From Nitratireductor sp. XY-223 (GTDB taxonomy: Bacteria > Pseudomonadota > Alphaproteobacteria > Rhizobiales > Rhizobiaceae), in the NCBI RefSeq assembly GCF_004959855.1, contig NZ_SPNT01000002.1, positions 796,520 to 860,519 on the forward strand: a stretch of 64,000 nucleotides of DNA, read 5' to 3'. The notes beneath the pieces were generated by a model. The model was not told the origin of the DNA and made no database searches. It saw only the letters and a list, made by a program, of their open reading frames with translations. Both the position numbers and the translations under genes were made by a program. Positions 1 through 11,300 of this stretch are shown piece by piece. How positions within the stretch are numbered: position 1 is the stretch's first letter; each line of letters opens with the position of its first letter.

Positions 1-1652
1 CGCCGCAACCGGTCGTGCCCTATCCGGACCCGGCGTTCCGGCTGCCGGAGCTGAGCCCCGACCAGCGAGAGGCCGCCGATCTTCTGACCGCGCCGCAGGA
101 CAGTGCCGCGCCGGTCTTCCTCATCGACGGCGTCACCGGATCCGGCAAGACCGAGGTCTATTTCGAGGCCGTTGCCGAGGCGATCCTTGCCGGAAGGCAG
201 GTGCTCATCCTGCTGCCGGAGATCGCGCTGACCTCGGCCTTCCTCGACCGGTTCGAGCGCCGCTTCGGCTGCCGGCCGGCCGAGTGGCACTCCGATGTCC
301 CACCGCGCATGCGCGAACGGGTGTGGCGGCAAGCCGCGACCGGCGACATCCGGGTTGTCGCCGGGGCCCGCTCTGCGCTGTTCCTGCCGTTCGACAATCT
401 CGGCCTGATCGTCGTCGACGAGGAGCACGACAGCGCCTACAAGCAGGAAGACCGGGTGTTCTACAACGCCCGGGACATGGCCGTGGTGCGCGCCCATATC
501 GGGCGGTTTCCCGCCATACTCGCATCGGCCACGCCGTCCATCGAAAGCCGGGTCAATGCCGACAGCGGCAAATACCGGCGCATTCACCTGCCGGAGCGCT
601 TCGGCGGCGCAGCCCTGCCGGACCTCAAGCTGATCGACATGCGGCGCGATCCGCCGGCGCGCGGCGGTTTCCTCTCTCCGAAACTGATTGAGGCCGTCGG
701 CAAAACCATCGAAGGCGGCGAACAGGCGCTGCTTTTCCTCAACCGGCGCGGCTACGCCCCGCTGACGCTGTGCCGGGTGTGCGGCCACCGTTTCCAGTGC
801 CCAGACTGTTCGGCCTGGCTGGTCGAGCACCGGTTCCGGCGCCAGCTGCAGTGCCATCATTGCGGCCACGCGGAACCGACGCCGGAGGCGTGCCCGGAAT
901 GCGGTACGCTCGACCATCTCGTCGCCTGCGGCCCCGGCGTCGAGCGCATCGCCGAGGAGGTCGACCGGCATTTTCCCGGCGCGCGCACGATCGTGCTTTC
1001 CTCCGACATGACCGGCGGCGTGCGCCGCCTGCGGCTGGAACTGGAAGCCATCGCCAAGGGCGAGGTTGATATCGTCATCGGCACGCAGCTCGTCGCAAAG
1101 GGGCACAATTTTCCGATGATGACGCTTGTCGGCATCGTCGACGCCGATCTCGGGCTCGCCAATGGCGACCCGCGCGCCGCGGAACGCACATTCCAACTGC
1201 TGTCGCAGGTGACCGGGCGTGCCGGGCGGTCGGGGCGCCGCAGCCGCGGCCTCCTGCAGACCTACCAGCCGCAGCATCCGGTTATCCAGGCGATTGTCTC
1301 CGGCGACGCTGAGTCGTTCTACGCGCGCGAGATCGACGAGCGCGAACGGGCAAAGCTGCCGCCGTTCGGGCGCATGGCGGCGCTGATCGTCTCGGCGGCC
1401 GACCGGCCGGAAGCGGAAGCGCATGCGCGCGGCCTGCGGCGCGCCGCGCCCGCGGCGCACGATATCCAGGTGCTGGGGCCAGCGGAGGCGCCGATGGCGC
1501 TGATCCGCGGGCGCTATCGCTACCGGCTGCTTGTCCACGGTGGCCGGCAGTCGGACCTCCAGGCCTTTGTCGCGAAGATGATCGAGAACGGACCGAATCC
1601 GCGGGGGTCCGTGCGCGTGCAGATCGATATCGACCCGCAGAGTTTCATGTGA
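1..1652 (+). CDS. priA: Primosomal protein N' (PriA helicase), 5'-truncated by window edge
   Basis: This is the C-terminal ~550 residues of the replication-restart DNA helicase PriA, which reloads the replisome at stalled forks. The frame is open through the left edge, so the N-terminal DNA-binding part lies outside; the family is usually about 730 residues. Visible are the Walker A motif DGVTGSGKTEVY, the DEEH Walker B box (VVDEEHDSAYKQ), and the cysteine cluster that binds two zincs (CRVCGHRFQCPDC ... CHHCGH ... CPECG). These are followed by helicase motifs V and VI (GTQLVAKGHNFP and QVTGRAGR). It ends 18 bases before the next gene on the same strand. Confidence 0.96.
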   Translation, partial: PQPVVPYPDPAFRLPELSPDQREAADLLTAPQDSAAPVFLIDGVTGSGKTEVYFEAVAEAILAGRQVLILLPEIALTSAFLDRFERRFGCRPAEWHSDVPPRMRERVWRQAATGDIRVVAGARSALFLPFDNLGLIVVDEEHDSAYKQEDRVFYNARDMAVVRAHIGRFPAILASATPSIESRVNADSGKYRRIHLPERFGGAALPDLKLIDMRRDPPARGGFLSPKLIEAVGKTIEGGEQALLFLNRRGYAPLTLCRVCGHRFQCPDCSAWLVEHRFRRQLQCHHCGHAEPTPEACPECGTLDHLVACGPGVERIAEEVDRHFPGARTIVLSSDMTGGVRRLRLELEAIAKGEVDIVIGTQLVAKGHNFPMMTLVGIVDADLGLANGDPRAAERTFQLLSQVTGRAGRSGRRSRGLLQTYQPQHPVIQAIVSGDAESFYAREIDERERAKLPPFGRMAALIVSAADRPEAEAHARGLRRAAPAAHDIQVLGPAEAPMALIRGRYRYRLLVHGGRQSDLQAFVAKMIENGPNPRGSVRVQIDIDPQSFM

Positions 1653-1670
1653 CGTCACGGGGGAGCACCA

Positions 1671-2060
1671 ATGATCGCGTTTTACTGGCCGGGCAGCACC
1701 GGGGAATGGCTGGCTTTCATCGTGGCGGCGGTCACCGTCGGCTTCGGACTGCTGCTGTTCCTGATGCCGCGACTGTCGTTTCGCATCCTGCGCCTGAAGC
1801 CGCTGGATGAACGCCCGGATGCGATCGCCGAGGGTCGCGCCACCCTGGCCGGCTTTTATCTCGGTTGCGGCCTGAGCTGCCTGCTGCTGGCACAGCCGCT
1901 GCTCTACTTGGCACTCGGCCTTTCCTGGGCCTTCACGGCGCTCGGCAGGCTTGTCTCCATCCTGTTCGACCGGGCCGGAACGCCGTTCAACTGGGCATCG
2001 CTTGTCTTCGAGGCCGTGTTGGCACTGCTGCCGCTCGGCTTCGTGTTCGGATATCTGTGA
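1671..2060 (+). CDS. Small membrane protein, DUF4345-like
   Basis: A 129-residue protein of unknown function with about four hydrophobic segments (roughly residues 12-32, 55-75, 76-95 and 108-128). The start ATG has a good ribosome binding site (GGGGGAG) just after the priA stop, so it is probably co-transcribed with priA. The spacing of an E-G-R-A-T-L-A-G-F-Y-L-G-x-G segment, followed by L-G-R-L-V-S and a final hydrophobic helix, resembles the DUF4345 membrane family. A second protein of similar pattern lies at 22959-23366. The family assignment is by eye and moderate; no function is inferred. Confidence 0.75.
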   Translation: MIAFYWPGSTGEWLAFIVAAVTVGFGLLLFLMPRLSFRILRLKPLDERPDAIAEGRATLAGFYLGCGLSCLLLAQPLLYLALGLSWAFTALGRLVSILFDRAGTPFNWASLVFEAVLALLPLGFVFGYL

Positions 2061-2400
2061 CAACGCAGGCCGTTCCGGGCAACGACCGACTGCTGTAAGC
2101 AAGCCGGAACGCGTTACCGAACCGACTGGAATTCCAACATTCCGATTTGCGTTTTCGCGGCAAGTTCGCTTCCTGAAAGCCGATTTTTTTCGTTTCGCGC
2201 GAAAGAATGTCCGGACTCATCCGAAAGCAGGGGGCAAAGCGTGTTGCGAGTCCAAGACACGTGTGCTAGACGAACCACGAATTTTTGGCCGCCGCACATT
2301 TGAATGGTGTTGCGGCTGAAGAAAAATCGAAACAAATTCAAGGGTTTGCGGGGACATAAGCCTCCGGTTCCGAATCCCTGAATTCAGTTCAGAGAAATTT
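2061..2400. other. Intergenic region upstream of the ATP synthase operon
   Basis: This 340-base gap holds no convincing gene; the short frames crossing it have no ribosome binding site or recognisable product. It is less GC-rich than the flanking genes and should contain the 3' end of the priA transcript and the atp operon promoter. I see no clear rho-independent terminator. Confidence 0.6.
2244..2271 (+). promoter_or_regulatory. Possible atp operon promoter
   Basis: A TTGCGA hexamer (2244-2249) and CTAGAC (2266-2271) are separated by 16 bases, resembling the alphaproteobacterial housekeeping pattern (CTTGAC, then CTATAT). It would leave a leader of about 130 bases before atpH. The match is partial, so this is only a suggestion. 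Confidence 0.25.
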
Positions 2401-2967
2401 GTGCCCGTGGCAGACACATCTTCGCTCATTTCCGGTGTTGCAGAACGGTACGCGTCATCCCTTTTCGAATTGGCGCTCGAGGCCGGTTCCGAAGCAGCGG
2501 TTGCCGAAGAACTCACCCGGCTCGAATCCCTGATTGAAGAAAGCGACGATCTCAAGCGTCTGATCGTCAGCCCGGTGTTTTCCGCCGAGGACCAGTTCAA
2601 GGCTATCGGCGCCATCGCCGACAAGGCGGGCCTGACCGGCCTTGTGGGCAATTTCCTGCGCGTGGTGGCGAAGAACCGGCGGCTGTTCGCCGTGCCCGGC
2701 ATCATCCGCGCCTACCGGCTTATCGCAGCCAGGCACCGCGGCGAGGTGTCGGCGGAAGTCACTTCCGCGCATGCGCTGAGCGCCGAGCAGGAAAACGAAT
2801 TGAAGGCGGCGCTCAAGAGCGTCACCGGCAAAGACGTGGCAATGCATGTCAACGTCGACCCGTCGATCATGGGCGGGCTGATCGTCAAGGTCGGCTCGCG
2901 TCAAATCGACACATCGCTTCGTTCAAAACTTTCTACCCTTAAGCTTGCACTGAAAGAGGTCGGCTGA
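2401..2967 (+). CDS. atpH: ATP synthase F1 subunit delta
   Basis: The 188-residue delta (OSCP-type) subunit of the F1Fo ATP synthase links the F1 head to the peripheral stalk. Its N-terminus ([17 protein letters not shown]) and C-terminal part ([16 protein letters not shown]) match the family. The start is a GTG; a second in-frame GTG two codons later (2407) is an alternative. It is the first gene of atpHAGDC, and its stop overlaps the atpA start by one base (TGATG), indicating translational coupling. As is usual in alphaproteobacteria, the Fo genes (atpIBEF) are not alongside. Confidence 0.97.
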   Translation: MPVADTSSLISGVAERYASSLFELALEAGSEAAVAEELTRLESLIEESDDLKRLIVSPVFSAEDQFKAIGAIADKAGLTGLVGNFLRVVAKNRRLFAVPGIIRAYRLIAARHRGEVSAEVTSAHALSAEQENELKAALKSVTGKDVAMHVNVDPSIMGGLIVKVGSRQIDTSLRSKLSTLKLALKEVG

Positions 2968-4496
2968 TGGACATCCGTGCCGCGGAAATCTCCGCAATCC
3001 TAAAAGAACAAATCAAAAATTTCGGCAAGGAGGCTGAAGTCTCCGAGGTCGGTCAGGTGCTGTCGGTCGGCGACGGTATCGCCCGCGTCTACGGCCTGGA
3101 CAATGTGCAGGCCGGTGAGATGGTCGAGTTTCCCGGCGGCATCCGCGGCATGGCGCTGAACCTTGAATCGGACAATGTCGGCGTCGTCATCTTCGGTTCC
3201 GACCGCGACATCAAGGAAGGCGACACCGTCAAGCGGACCGGCGCCATCGTTGACGTGCCGGTGGGCAAGGAACTGCTCGGACGCGTCGTCGATGCGCTCG
3301 GAAACCCGATCGACGGCAAGGGCCCGATCCAGGCCAAGGAACGCCGCCGCGTCGACGTCAAGGCGCCCGGCATCATCCCGCGCAAATCGGTGCACGAGCC
3401 GATGTCGACAGGCCTCAAGGCCATCGACGCGCTGATCCCGATCGGCCGCGGCCAGCGCGAGCTGGTCATCGGCGACCGCCAGACCGGCAAGACCGCCATC
3501 CTGCTCGACACGTTCCTCAACCAGAAGCCGATCCACGAATCCGGCGCCGAGGAAGACAAGCTTTATTGCGTCTATGTTGCAGTCGGCCAGAAGCGCTCGA
3601 CCGTCGCGCAGTTCGTGAAGGTTCTGGAAGAGCGCGGCGCGCTCGAATATTCGATCATTGTCGCCGCAACGGCGTCCGACCCGGCACCGATGCAGTTCCT
3701 GGCGCCGTTTGCCGGATGCGCCATCGGCGAATATTTCCGCGACAACGGCATGCACGCCCTGATCGGCTATGACGACCTTTCGAAACAGGCCGTCGCCTAC
3801 CGCCAGATGTCGCTGCTGCTGCGCCGTCCGCCGGGCCGCGAAGCCTATCCGGGCGACGTCTTCTACCTGCACTCGCGCCTGCTGGAGCGCGCCGCCAAGC
3901 TCAACGAGGACAACGGCGCCGGCTCGCTGACGGCCCTGCCGGTCATCGAAACGCAGGGCAACGACGTTTCGGCCTTTATTCCGACCAACGTGATCTCGAT
4001 CACCGACGGCCAGATCTTCCTCGAAACGGACCTGTTCTACCAGGGCATCCGCCCGGCGGTGAATGTCGGCCTTTCGGTTTCGCGCGTCGGCTCCTCCGCC
4101 CAGGTCAAGGCGATGAAACAGGTCGCCGGCTCGATCAAGGGCGAGCTTGCCCAGTATCGCGAGATGGCGGCGTTCGCCCAGTTCGGCTCGGATCTCGATG
4201 CCGCCACGCAGCGGCTGCTCAACCGCGGATCGCGGCTGACGGAACTGCTCAAGCAGCCGCAGTTCTCGCCGCTGAAGACGGAAGAGCAGGTTGCCGTCAT
4301 CTTCGCCGGCGTCAACGGCTATCTCGACAATCTCGATGTCGACGATGTCGGCAAGTTCGAGCAGGGTCTGCTGGCGCATATGCGCAGCGACGGCAAGGAT
4401 GTGCTGGAAGCCATCCGCGTCGAAAAGGCGATCAGCGACGACATCAAGGACAAGCTCACCGCTGCCATTGATGCCTTTGCCAAGTCCTTCGCCTGA
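2967..4496 (+). CDS. atpA: ATP synthase F1 subunit alpha
   Basis: The 509-residue alpha subunit, the regulatory nucleotide-binding subunit of the F1 hexamer. The Walker A motif GDRQTGKTA is at about residue 169, and the family sequence [11 protein letters not shown](V)[12 protein letters not shown] is present and intact. It has full family length. The start ATG overlaps the atpH stop. The opposite strand carries long open frames, which are shadows of this GC3-rich gene. Confidence 0.99.
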   Translation: MDIRAAEISAILKEQIKNFGKEAEVSEVGQVLSVGDGIARVYGLDNVQAGEMVEFPGGIRGMALNLESDNVGVVIFGSDRDIKEGDTVKRTGAIVDVPVGKELLGRVVDALGNPIDGKGPIQAKERRRVDVKAPGIIPRKSVHEPMSTGLKAIDALIPIGRGQRELVIGDRQTGKTAILLDTFLNQKPIHESGAEEDKLYCVYVAVGQKRSTVAQFVKVLEERGALEYSIIVAATASDPAPMQFLAPFAGCAIGEYFRDNGMHALIGYDDLSKQAVAYRQMSLLLRRPPGREAYPGDVFYLHSRLLERAAKLNEDNGAGSLTALPVIETQGNDVSAFIPTNVISITDGQIFLETDLFYQGIRPAVNVGLSVSRVGSSAQVKAMKQVAGSIKGELAQYREMAAFAQFGSDLDAATQRLLNRGSRLTELLKQPQFSPLKTEEQVAVIFAGVNGYLDNLDVDDVGKFEQGLLAHMRSDGKDVLEAIRVEKAISDDIKDKLTAAIDAFAKSFA

Positions 4497-4535
4497 GCGG
4501 CTGCGGACGCAACCCTAGCAACGGACGGATAACGG

Positions 4536-6927
<2,392 letters not shown>

Positions 6928-6942
6928 TGACCTGACGGATCG

Positions 6943-6965
6943 GGGCGGCCGCGAAAGGGCCGCCC
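6943..6965 (+). other. GC-rich hairpin between atpD and atpC
   Basis: A perfect 8-bp inverted repeat (GGGCGGCC at 6943-6950, GGCCGCCC at 6958-6965) encloses a 7-base GCGAAAG loop in the 69-base atpD-atpC gap. No T-run follows, so it is not a standard terminator. It may stabilise or mark a processing site in the operon mRNA; this function is inferred. Confidence 0.6.
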
Positions 6966-6996
6966 GGCGTCGACAAAGATGACAGGGTGACAAGCC

Positions 6997-7395
6997 ATGG
7001 CCGACAGTTTCAATTTCGAACTCGTGTCCCCGGAACGCCTGCTGCTTTCGGAAGCGGTCAACGAGGTTATCCTGCCGGGCGCCGACGGCGAGATGACGGT
7101 GATGGCCCAGCACGCGCCGGTCATGACCACCATCAAGCCGGGCATCGTCGAGGTGCGGGCGGCTGACGGCGCCTCCAACCGGTACGTCGTCTTCGGCGGC
7201 TTTGCCGATATCCTGCCCGAGGGCTGCACGCTTCTGGCCGAATCGGCCGTCCATGTCGACGACATCGATCACGAGGCGCTGGCGCAGCGCATCCAGGACA
7301 CGAAAGAAGACCTTCAGGACGCGACGACGGATGCCGACAAGGCGCGTTTCTCAGAGCGCCTGGACCACCTGACGACACTGCAAAGCGCGGTCTGA
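6997..7395 (+). CDS. atpC: ATP synthase F1 subunit epsilon
   Basis: The 132-residue epsilon subunit, which regulates rotation and contacts gamma and the c-ring. The beta-sandwich sequence is typical (FELVSPERLLLSEAV, then LPGADGEMTVMAQHAPVMT and FADILPEGCTLLAESA), followed by the C-terminal helical region. It closes the operon, 69 bases after atpD. Confidence 0.97.
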   Translation: MADSFNFELVSPERLLLSEAVNEVILPGADGEMTVMAQHAPVMTTIKPGIVEVRAADGASNRYVVFGGFADILPEGCTLLAESAVHVDDIDHEALAQRIQDTKEDLQDATTDADKARFSERLDHLTTLQSAV

Positions 7396-7424
7396 GCACC
7401 TCGCAGCATTGCCGGGATCCTGAG

Positions 7425-7445
7425 CGGGCCGAAAGGCCCGTTTTC
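7425..7445 (+). terminator. Rho-independent terminator after atpC
   Basis: A perfect 6-bp stem CGGGCC / GGCCCG with a stable GAAA tetraloop (7425-7440) is followed by TTTTC. It sits 29 bases after the atpC stop and immediately before the stop of the convergent racemase gene. Confidence 0.85.
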
Positions 7446-8146
7446 TATTGCAGCGCCCGGTCCACCGCGGCGACGGCGTGCAGGGCCGTGGTGTCATAGA
7501 TCGGCAGCGCACTGTTCGTCTCGTCGACCGCCATCGTTATCTCCGTGCAGCCGAGAATGACGGAATCGCAACCGCCGCCGCGCAGGTCGTCAATGACCGC
7601 GCGAAACAGGTCGCGCGCGCCGGCCTTCACCTCGCCGAGGCACAGTTCCTCGTAGATCACCCGGTGGATCGCATCGCGGGACGGCTTTTCGGGAACAACG
7701 ACGTCGAGGCCGAACCTGGAACGCAGGCGCTCGGCATAGAAGTCCTCTTCCATGGTAAAACGGGTGCCGAGAAGACCGACGCGTTTTCTCCGGTCCGAGG
7801 CAAGGGCGTCACCGGTCGCATCGGCAATGTGCAGGACCTCCAGCCCGGAAGCGGCCTCGACCTCGTCGGCGACCTTGTGCATCGTGTTGGTGGCGATGAC
7901 GAGGAATTCGGCGCCCGCCGATTTCAGCCCGCTTGCCGCACCGGCCAGAATTTCGGCGGTGCCGGCCCAGTCGCCCGAATGCTGGCGCTGCTCGATCTCG
8001 TGAAAATCGACCGAGTGCATGAGGATGCGGGCCGAACGCAGGCCGCCGAGGCGGCGCTTCACCTCTTCGTTCATCAGGCGGTAATAGAGCGCCGTCGATT
8101 CCCAGCTCATGCCGCCGATCAGGCCGATCAAACGCATCGCATTCAT
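7445..8146 (-). CDS. Aspartate/glutamate racemase family protein (YgeA-like)
   Basis: A 233-residue amino-acid racemase of the Asp/Glu/hydantoin racemase fold. The N-terminus [17 protein letters not shown] and the second catalytic box LGCTEITM are clear. In the first box the usual catalytic cysteine position reads ATNTMHK, with Thr at that place as in the E. coli YgeA type, a broad-specificity, low-activity racemase. The start ATG at 8146 overlaps the rppH stop (ATGA), so the two are coupled; the longer open frame upstream lies inside rppH. It probably makes or recycles D-amino acids; the substrate is unknown. Confidence 0.88.
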   Translation of the reverse strand: MNAMRLIGLIGGMSWESTALYYRLMNEEVKRRLGGLRSARILMHSVDFHEIEQRQHSGDWAGTAEILAGAASGLKSAGAEFLVIATNTMHKVADEVEAASGLEVLHIADATGDALASDRRKRVGLLGTRFTMEEDFYAERLRSRFGLDVVVPEKPSRDAIHRVIYEELCLGEVKAGARDLFRAVIDDLRGGGCDSVILGCTEITMAVDETNSALPIYDTTALHAVAAVDRALQ

Positions 8147-8661
8147 GCCGTGACGTGGGCGAAGGCAGCGGCCACTTTGTCGTAGACCGCGCGCTTGAAG
8201 GGAATGATGAGATCGGGGACCTCGGAGAGCCGGCGCCACTGCCAGGCGTCGAACTCGGCCTTGTGGCCGTCGGGCGGCGGGTTGATGGTGATTTCGCTCT
8301 CATCGCCCTCGAAGCGAAAGGCGAACCAGCGCTGGGTCTGGCCGCGATACTTGCCCTTGAGCGCGACGCCGATCAGGTGCTGCGGCAGGTCGTAGTCGAT
8401 CCAGTCTGGCGCCTCGGCGAGCAGGGAGATGCTGGAGATGCCGGTTTCTTCGTAAAGTTCGCGTTTTGCGGCATCGAAAGGCGCTTCGCCCTTGTCGATA
8501 CCGCCCTGCGGCATCTGCCAGACGTGATCCGAGGCGGAAAACTCGCCCTTATCCTCGTAGATGCGCCGTCCGGTCCACACCAGGCCTGCGTCGTTGACGA
8601 CGACGATCCCGACGCAGGGGCGGTAGGGCAGGTCCTCGGCTTTTGGACGGCTCCTGGCCAT
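8143..8661 (-). CDS. rppH: RNA pyrophosphohydrolase (Nudix)
   Basis: The 172-residue Nudix hydrolase RppH/IalA removes pyrophosphate from the 5' triphosphate end of mRNA and so starts decay. The Nudix box is complete ([23 protein letters not shown], positions about 8457-8525 on the minus strand). The N-terminus [13 protein letters not shown] and the WQMPQGG segment are typical. The start at 8661 is two bases after the stop of the deacetylase gene, and the stop overlaps the racemase start, so these three genes form a tight operon. Confidence 0.95.
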   Translation of the reverse strand: MARSRPKAEDLPYRPCVGIVVVNDAGLVWTGRRIYEDKGEFSASDHVWQMPQGGIDKGEAPFDAAKRELYEETGISSISLLAEAPDWIDYDLPQHLIGVALKGKYRGQTQRWFAFRFEGDESEITINPPPDGHKAEFDAWQWRRLSEVPDLIIPFKRAVYDKVAAAFAHVTA

Positions 8662-8663
8662 TT

Positions 8664-9875
8664 TCAGGGATCTTCCGGATCGTCGGCGAGCGCCGATACC
8701 GAGACGATCTCGACCCCGCGCGCCTTGGCCTCGTTGGCCCATGCGGCGATGGCGTCGACGCTCTCTTCGAAGGCCGAGGCGACGGCGATCGCCGAACCGT
8801 TGCGCCGGGCAATGCGTTCCGCATCGTCCAGCTTCTTCATGATATCCGTGCGGCCGACCTTGGCATCGACGATGATGTCGGCCTGCGCATGGGGAACGCC
8901 CACGGCGCCGGCGATCGGCTCGGTGACGGTGCGCGCGGATGTGCCGTCGTCGAGAAAGAGCACCCCGCGCTTTGCCAGTTCGCGCATGACCGTCTCCGTC
9001 GCCTTCTGGTCGGAAAGGAAACGCGCGCCCATGAAGTTCATGATGCCGGTGTAATTGGTGATGCGCCCCATGGCCCAGTGGAGATCGGCAAGGTTCTGCT
9101 GCGGCCCGTCCTCGACAAGCAGCGTGTGCGGGCCCGGATCGGTCTGCGGATAGTTGAACGGCTCGAACGGCACCTGCAAAAGCACTTCGTGACCGGCCCG
9201 CCGCGATTCCTGCAGCCAGCGCTGCAGACTGTTGCCGGTGGCGGCAAATGCCAGGGTGATTTCCTCCGGAAGCGTGGCAATCGCGTATTGCGTGCCCGTC
9301 TGGCTGAGGCCGAGGCCGCCGACAACGATAGCCAGCCGCGTGCCGCGCGCGCCCGACCAGGGGCGGGCATAGGCATCGAACGGGCGGTAGCCGTCGGCGC
9401 CCTTAACGGGCAGCCTGCCGAATTCCGTCTTCTCCAGCAGTTCTGGAACCGGAAGATGGGCGACGCGCGGGTCCTGTCCGACCGTTTCCGCGCCTGAAAT
9501 GATGATCGGGCCGTCATTGCCACGATCGGCGGGCGAGATGGTGGTGACGACCTGGCCTTCATTGGTCAGCGTGCGTTGCACGTTCGCGCCGGAATCGCCG
9601 GAAAGGCGCTTGTCGGCGACTTCGCCGCCTTCAATGACGACCGGAAGGGCTTCGGCCGATGCCGGCTGGCTCCCGGATTGGGCCTCGGCCTGCATCTGCG
9701 GTTCCTGCTGTCTGAGCGGCGCCTGCTGCAGGGCGACAAATCCGGCACCGGCGATGACGACGACGCCGGCGATCGACGCTAACCAAAGACGCAGGGAACC
9801 GCGCGGTCGCGACCCCGGCCGTTTGTTCCGGCGATCCTGACCGAGCGGTTTGTCTAGTTCGGAACCTGTGTCCAC
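8664..9875 (-). CDS. Divergent polysaccharide deacetylase family protein
   Basis: A 403-residue protein with one N-terminal transmembrane segment (about residues 28-48). A Gln/Ala/Ser-rich linker follows, then a divergent polysaccharide deacetylase domain (about 180-395) with features such as [30 protein letters not shown] and [10 protein letters not shown]. It is predicted to be anchored in the inner membrane with its domain in the periplasm. It lies 63 bases downstream of ctpA, an arrangement (envC, ctpA, deacetylase, rppH) known in rhizobia. An envelope role is inferred; the enzymatic substrate is not known. Confidence 0.9.
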   Translation of the reverse strand: MDTGSELDKPLGQDRRNKRPGSRPRGSLRLWLASIAGVVVIAGAGFVALQQAPLRQQEPQMQAEAQSGSQPASAEALPVVIEGGEVADKRLSGDSGANVQRTLTNEGQVVTTISPADRGNDGPIIISGAETVGQDPRVAHLPVPELLEKTEFGRLPVKGADGYRPFDAYARPWSGARGTRLAIVVGGLGLSQTGTQYAIATLPEEITLAFAATGNSLQRWLQESRRAGHEVLLQVPFEPFNYPQTDPGPHTLLVEDGPQQNLADLHWAMGRITNYTGIMNFMGARFLSDQKATETVMRELAKRGVLFLDDGTSARTVTEPIAGAVGVPHAQADIIVDAKVGRTDIMKKLDDAERIARRNGSAIAVASAFEESVDAIAAWANEAKARGVEIVSVSALADDPEDP

Positions 9876-9938
9876 AGCCGCCGGCTCAACCTCGTTTCAG
9901 CTCGGTGCCGCCCGATTCGGCGCGCGGCACCGTTACGC

Positions 9939-11300
9939 TTATTCGGTCTTGCTGTCGGCGTTGTCAACATCCTCGGCCGCCTTTGCCGTCTTGTCGGCAT
10001 TGGGCGGATAGGCCGGATCGGTGATTTCGCCGCGCATCAGCTCGAGCGCGTGGCCGAGTTGCTCGTCGTCTTCCGGCTCCGGCGGGACATAGGCGATCGA
10101 GCCCGATGCCTCGTCGGTCTCGTCCTGTCCCTGGATATGTCCGCGCAGCTCCGATTCACCGGTCTCGCGGACGCGGCCCTGGAGTTCCTCGGGCAGCGGC
10201 TGCTGGACGATGATGTCGGGCTTGATGCCGGTGCCCTGGATGGACTTGCCGGACGGCGTGTAATACAGCGCCGTGGTCAGGCGCAGCGCACCGTTCTCAC
10301 CGAGCGGGATGATGGTCTGCACCGACCCCTTGCCGAAGGAGCGGGTGCCGACGATGGTTGCCCGCTTGTGATCTTGGAGGGCGCCGGCGACAATCTCCGA
10401 GGCACTTGCGGATCCGCCGTTGACAAGCACGATGATCGGCTTGCCGCCGGTCAGGTCGCCCGGCCGCGAATTGTAGCGCCTGGTTTCCTCGGCGTTGCGG
10501 CCGCGGGTCGAGACGATTTCGCCGCGATCCAGGAAGGCGTCGGAAACATTGATCGCCTGATCGAGCAGGCCGCCCGGGTTGAGCCGCAGATCGAGAACGT
10601 ATCCCTGCAGCTTGTCGGCCGGAATCTTCTCCTCGATGGAGTCGATGGCATCGGCAAGATCGTTATAGGTCTTCTCGGTAAAGGAAATCAGCCGGATATA
10701 GCCGACATTGCCTTCGACCCGGTGCTTGACGGCCTTGATCTTGATGATCGCGCGGGTGATCGCGATATCAATCGGTGCGTCGGCGCCTTCGCGCAGGATC
10801 GTCAGGTTGATGTCGGATCCGACCGGACCGCGCATTTTCTCGACCGCCTGCGAGAGGGTGAGACCGCGCACCGGCTCGCCATCGATCTCGGAGATCAGGT
10901 CGCCGGAAAGGACGCCGGCCCGCGATGCGGGCGTATCGTCGATCGGCGTGATGACCTTCACCAGCTCGCTGTCCTGATCGAGCGTCACCTCAATGCCGAG
11001 ACCGCCGAACTCGCCGCGCGTCTGCGTCCGCATGTCGTCCGCATCCTTGGCGTTCAGGTAGCTCGAATGCGGGTCGAGCGAAGTCAGCATGCCGTTGATG
11101 GCGCTTTCGATCAGCTCGCTTTCCTCCGGGGGTGTCACATATTGCGCCCGCACGCGCTCGAACACGTCACCGAATATGGAAAGCTGCTTGTAGGTCTCGG
11201 AATTTGCGGCAACGGCCGATGTGCCCGCCGATTGCAGTGCGCTAACGGAGACCGCGCCTATGAAGACGCCGGCGGCCAGAATAATTACCTTACGAATCAT
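9939..11300 (-). CDS. ctpA: Carboxy-terminal processing protease, S41 family
   Basis: A 453-residue periplasmic serine protease with an N-terminal signal anchor (residues 1-25), an N-terminal helical region, a PDZ domain (about 90-180, GGLGIEVTLD) and the S41 catalytic domain. The Ser/Lys dyad is visible in GGSASASEIVAG and SFGKGSVQT. The acidic C-terminal tail after residue ~390 is low-complexity. Its ATG overlaps the end of the EnvC-like gene by 11 bases, so the two are translationally coupled. Members of this family process periplasmic and outer-membrane proteins, including murein hydrolases. Confidence 0.95.
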   Translation of the reverse strand: MIRKVIILAAGVFIGAVSVSALQSAGTSAVAANSETYKQLSIFGDVFERVRAQYVTPPEESELIESAINGMLTSLDPHSSYLNAKDADDMRTQTRGEFGGLGIEVTLDQDSELVKVITPIDDTPASRAGVLSGDLISEIDGEPVRGLTLSQAVEKMRGPVGSDINLTILREGADAPIDIAITRAIIKIKAVKHRVEGNVGYIRLISFTEKTYNDLADAIDSIEEKIPADKLQGYVLDLRLNPGGLLDQAINVSDAFLDRGEIVSTRGRNAEETRRYNSRPGDLTGGKPIIVLVNGGSASASEIVAGALQDHKRATIVGTRSFGKGSVQTIIPLGENGALRLTTALYYTPSGKSIQGTGIKPDIIVQQPLPEELQGRVRETGESELRGHIQGQDETDEASGSIAYVPPEPEDDEQLGHALELMRGEITDPAYPPNADKTAKAAEDVDNADSKTE

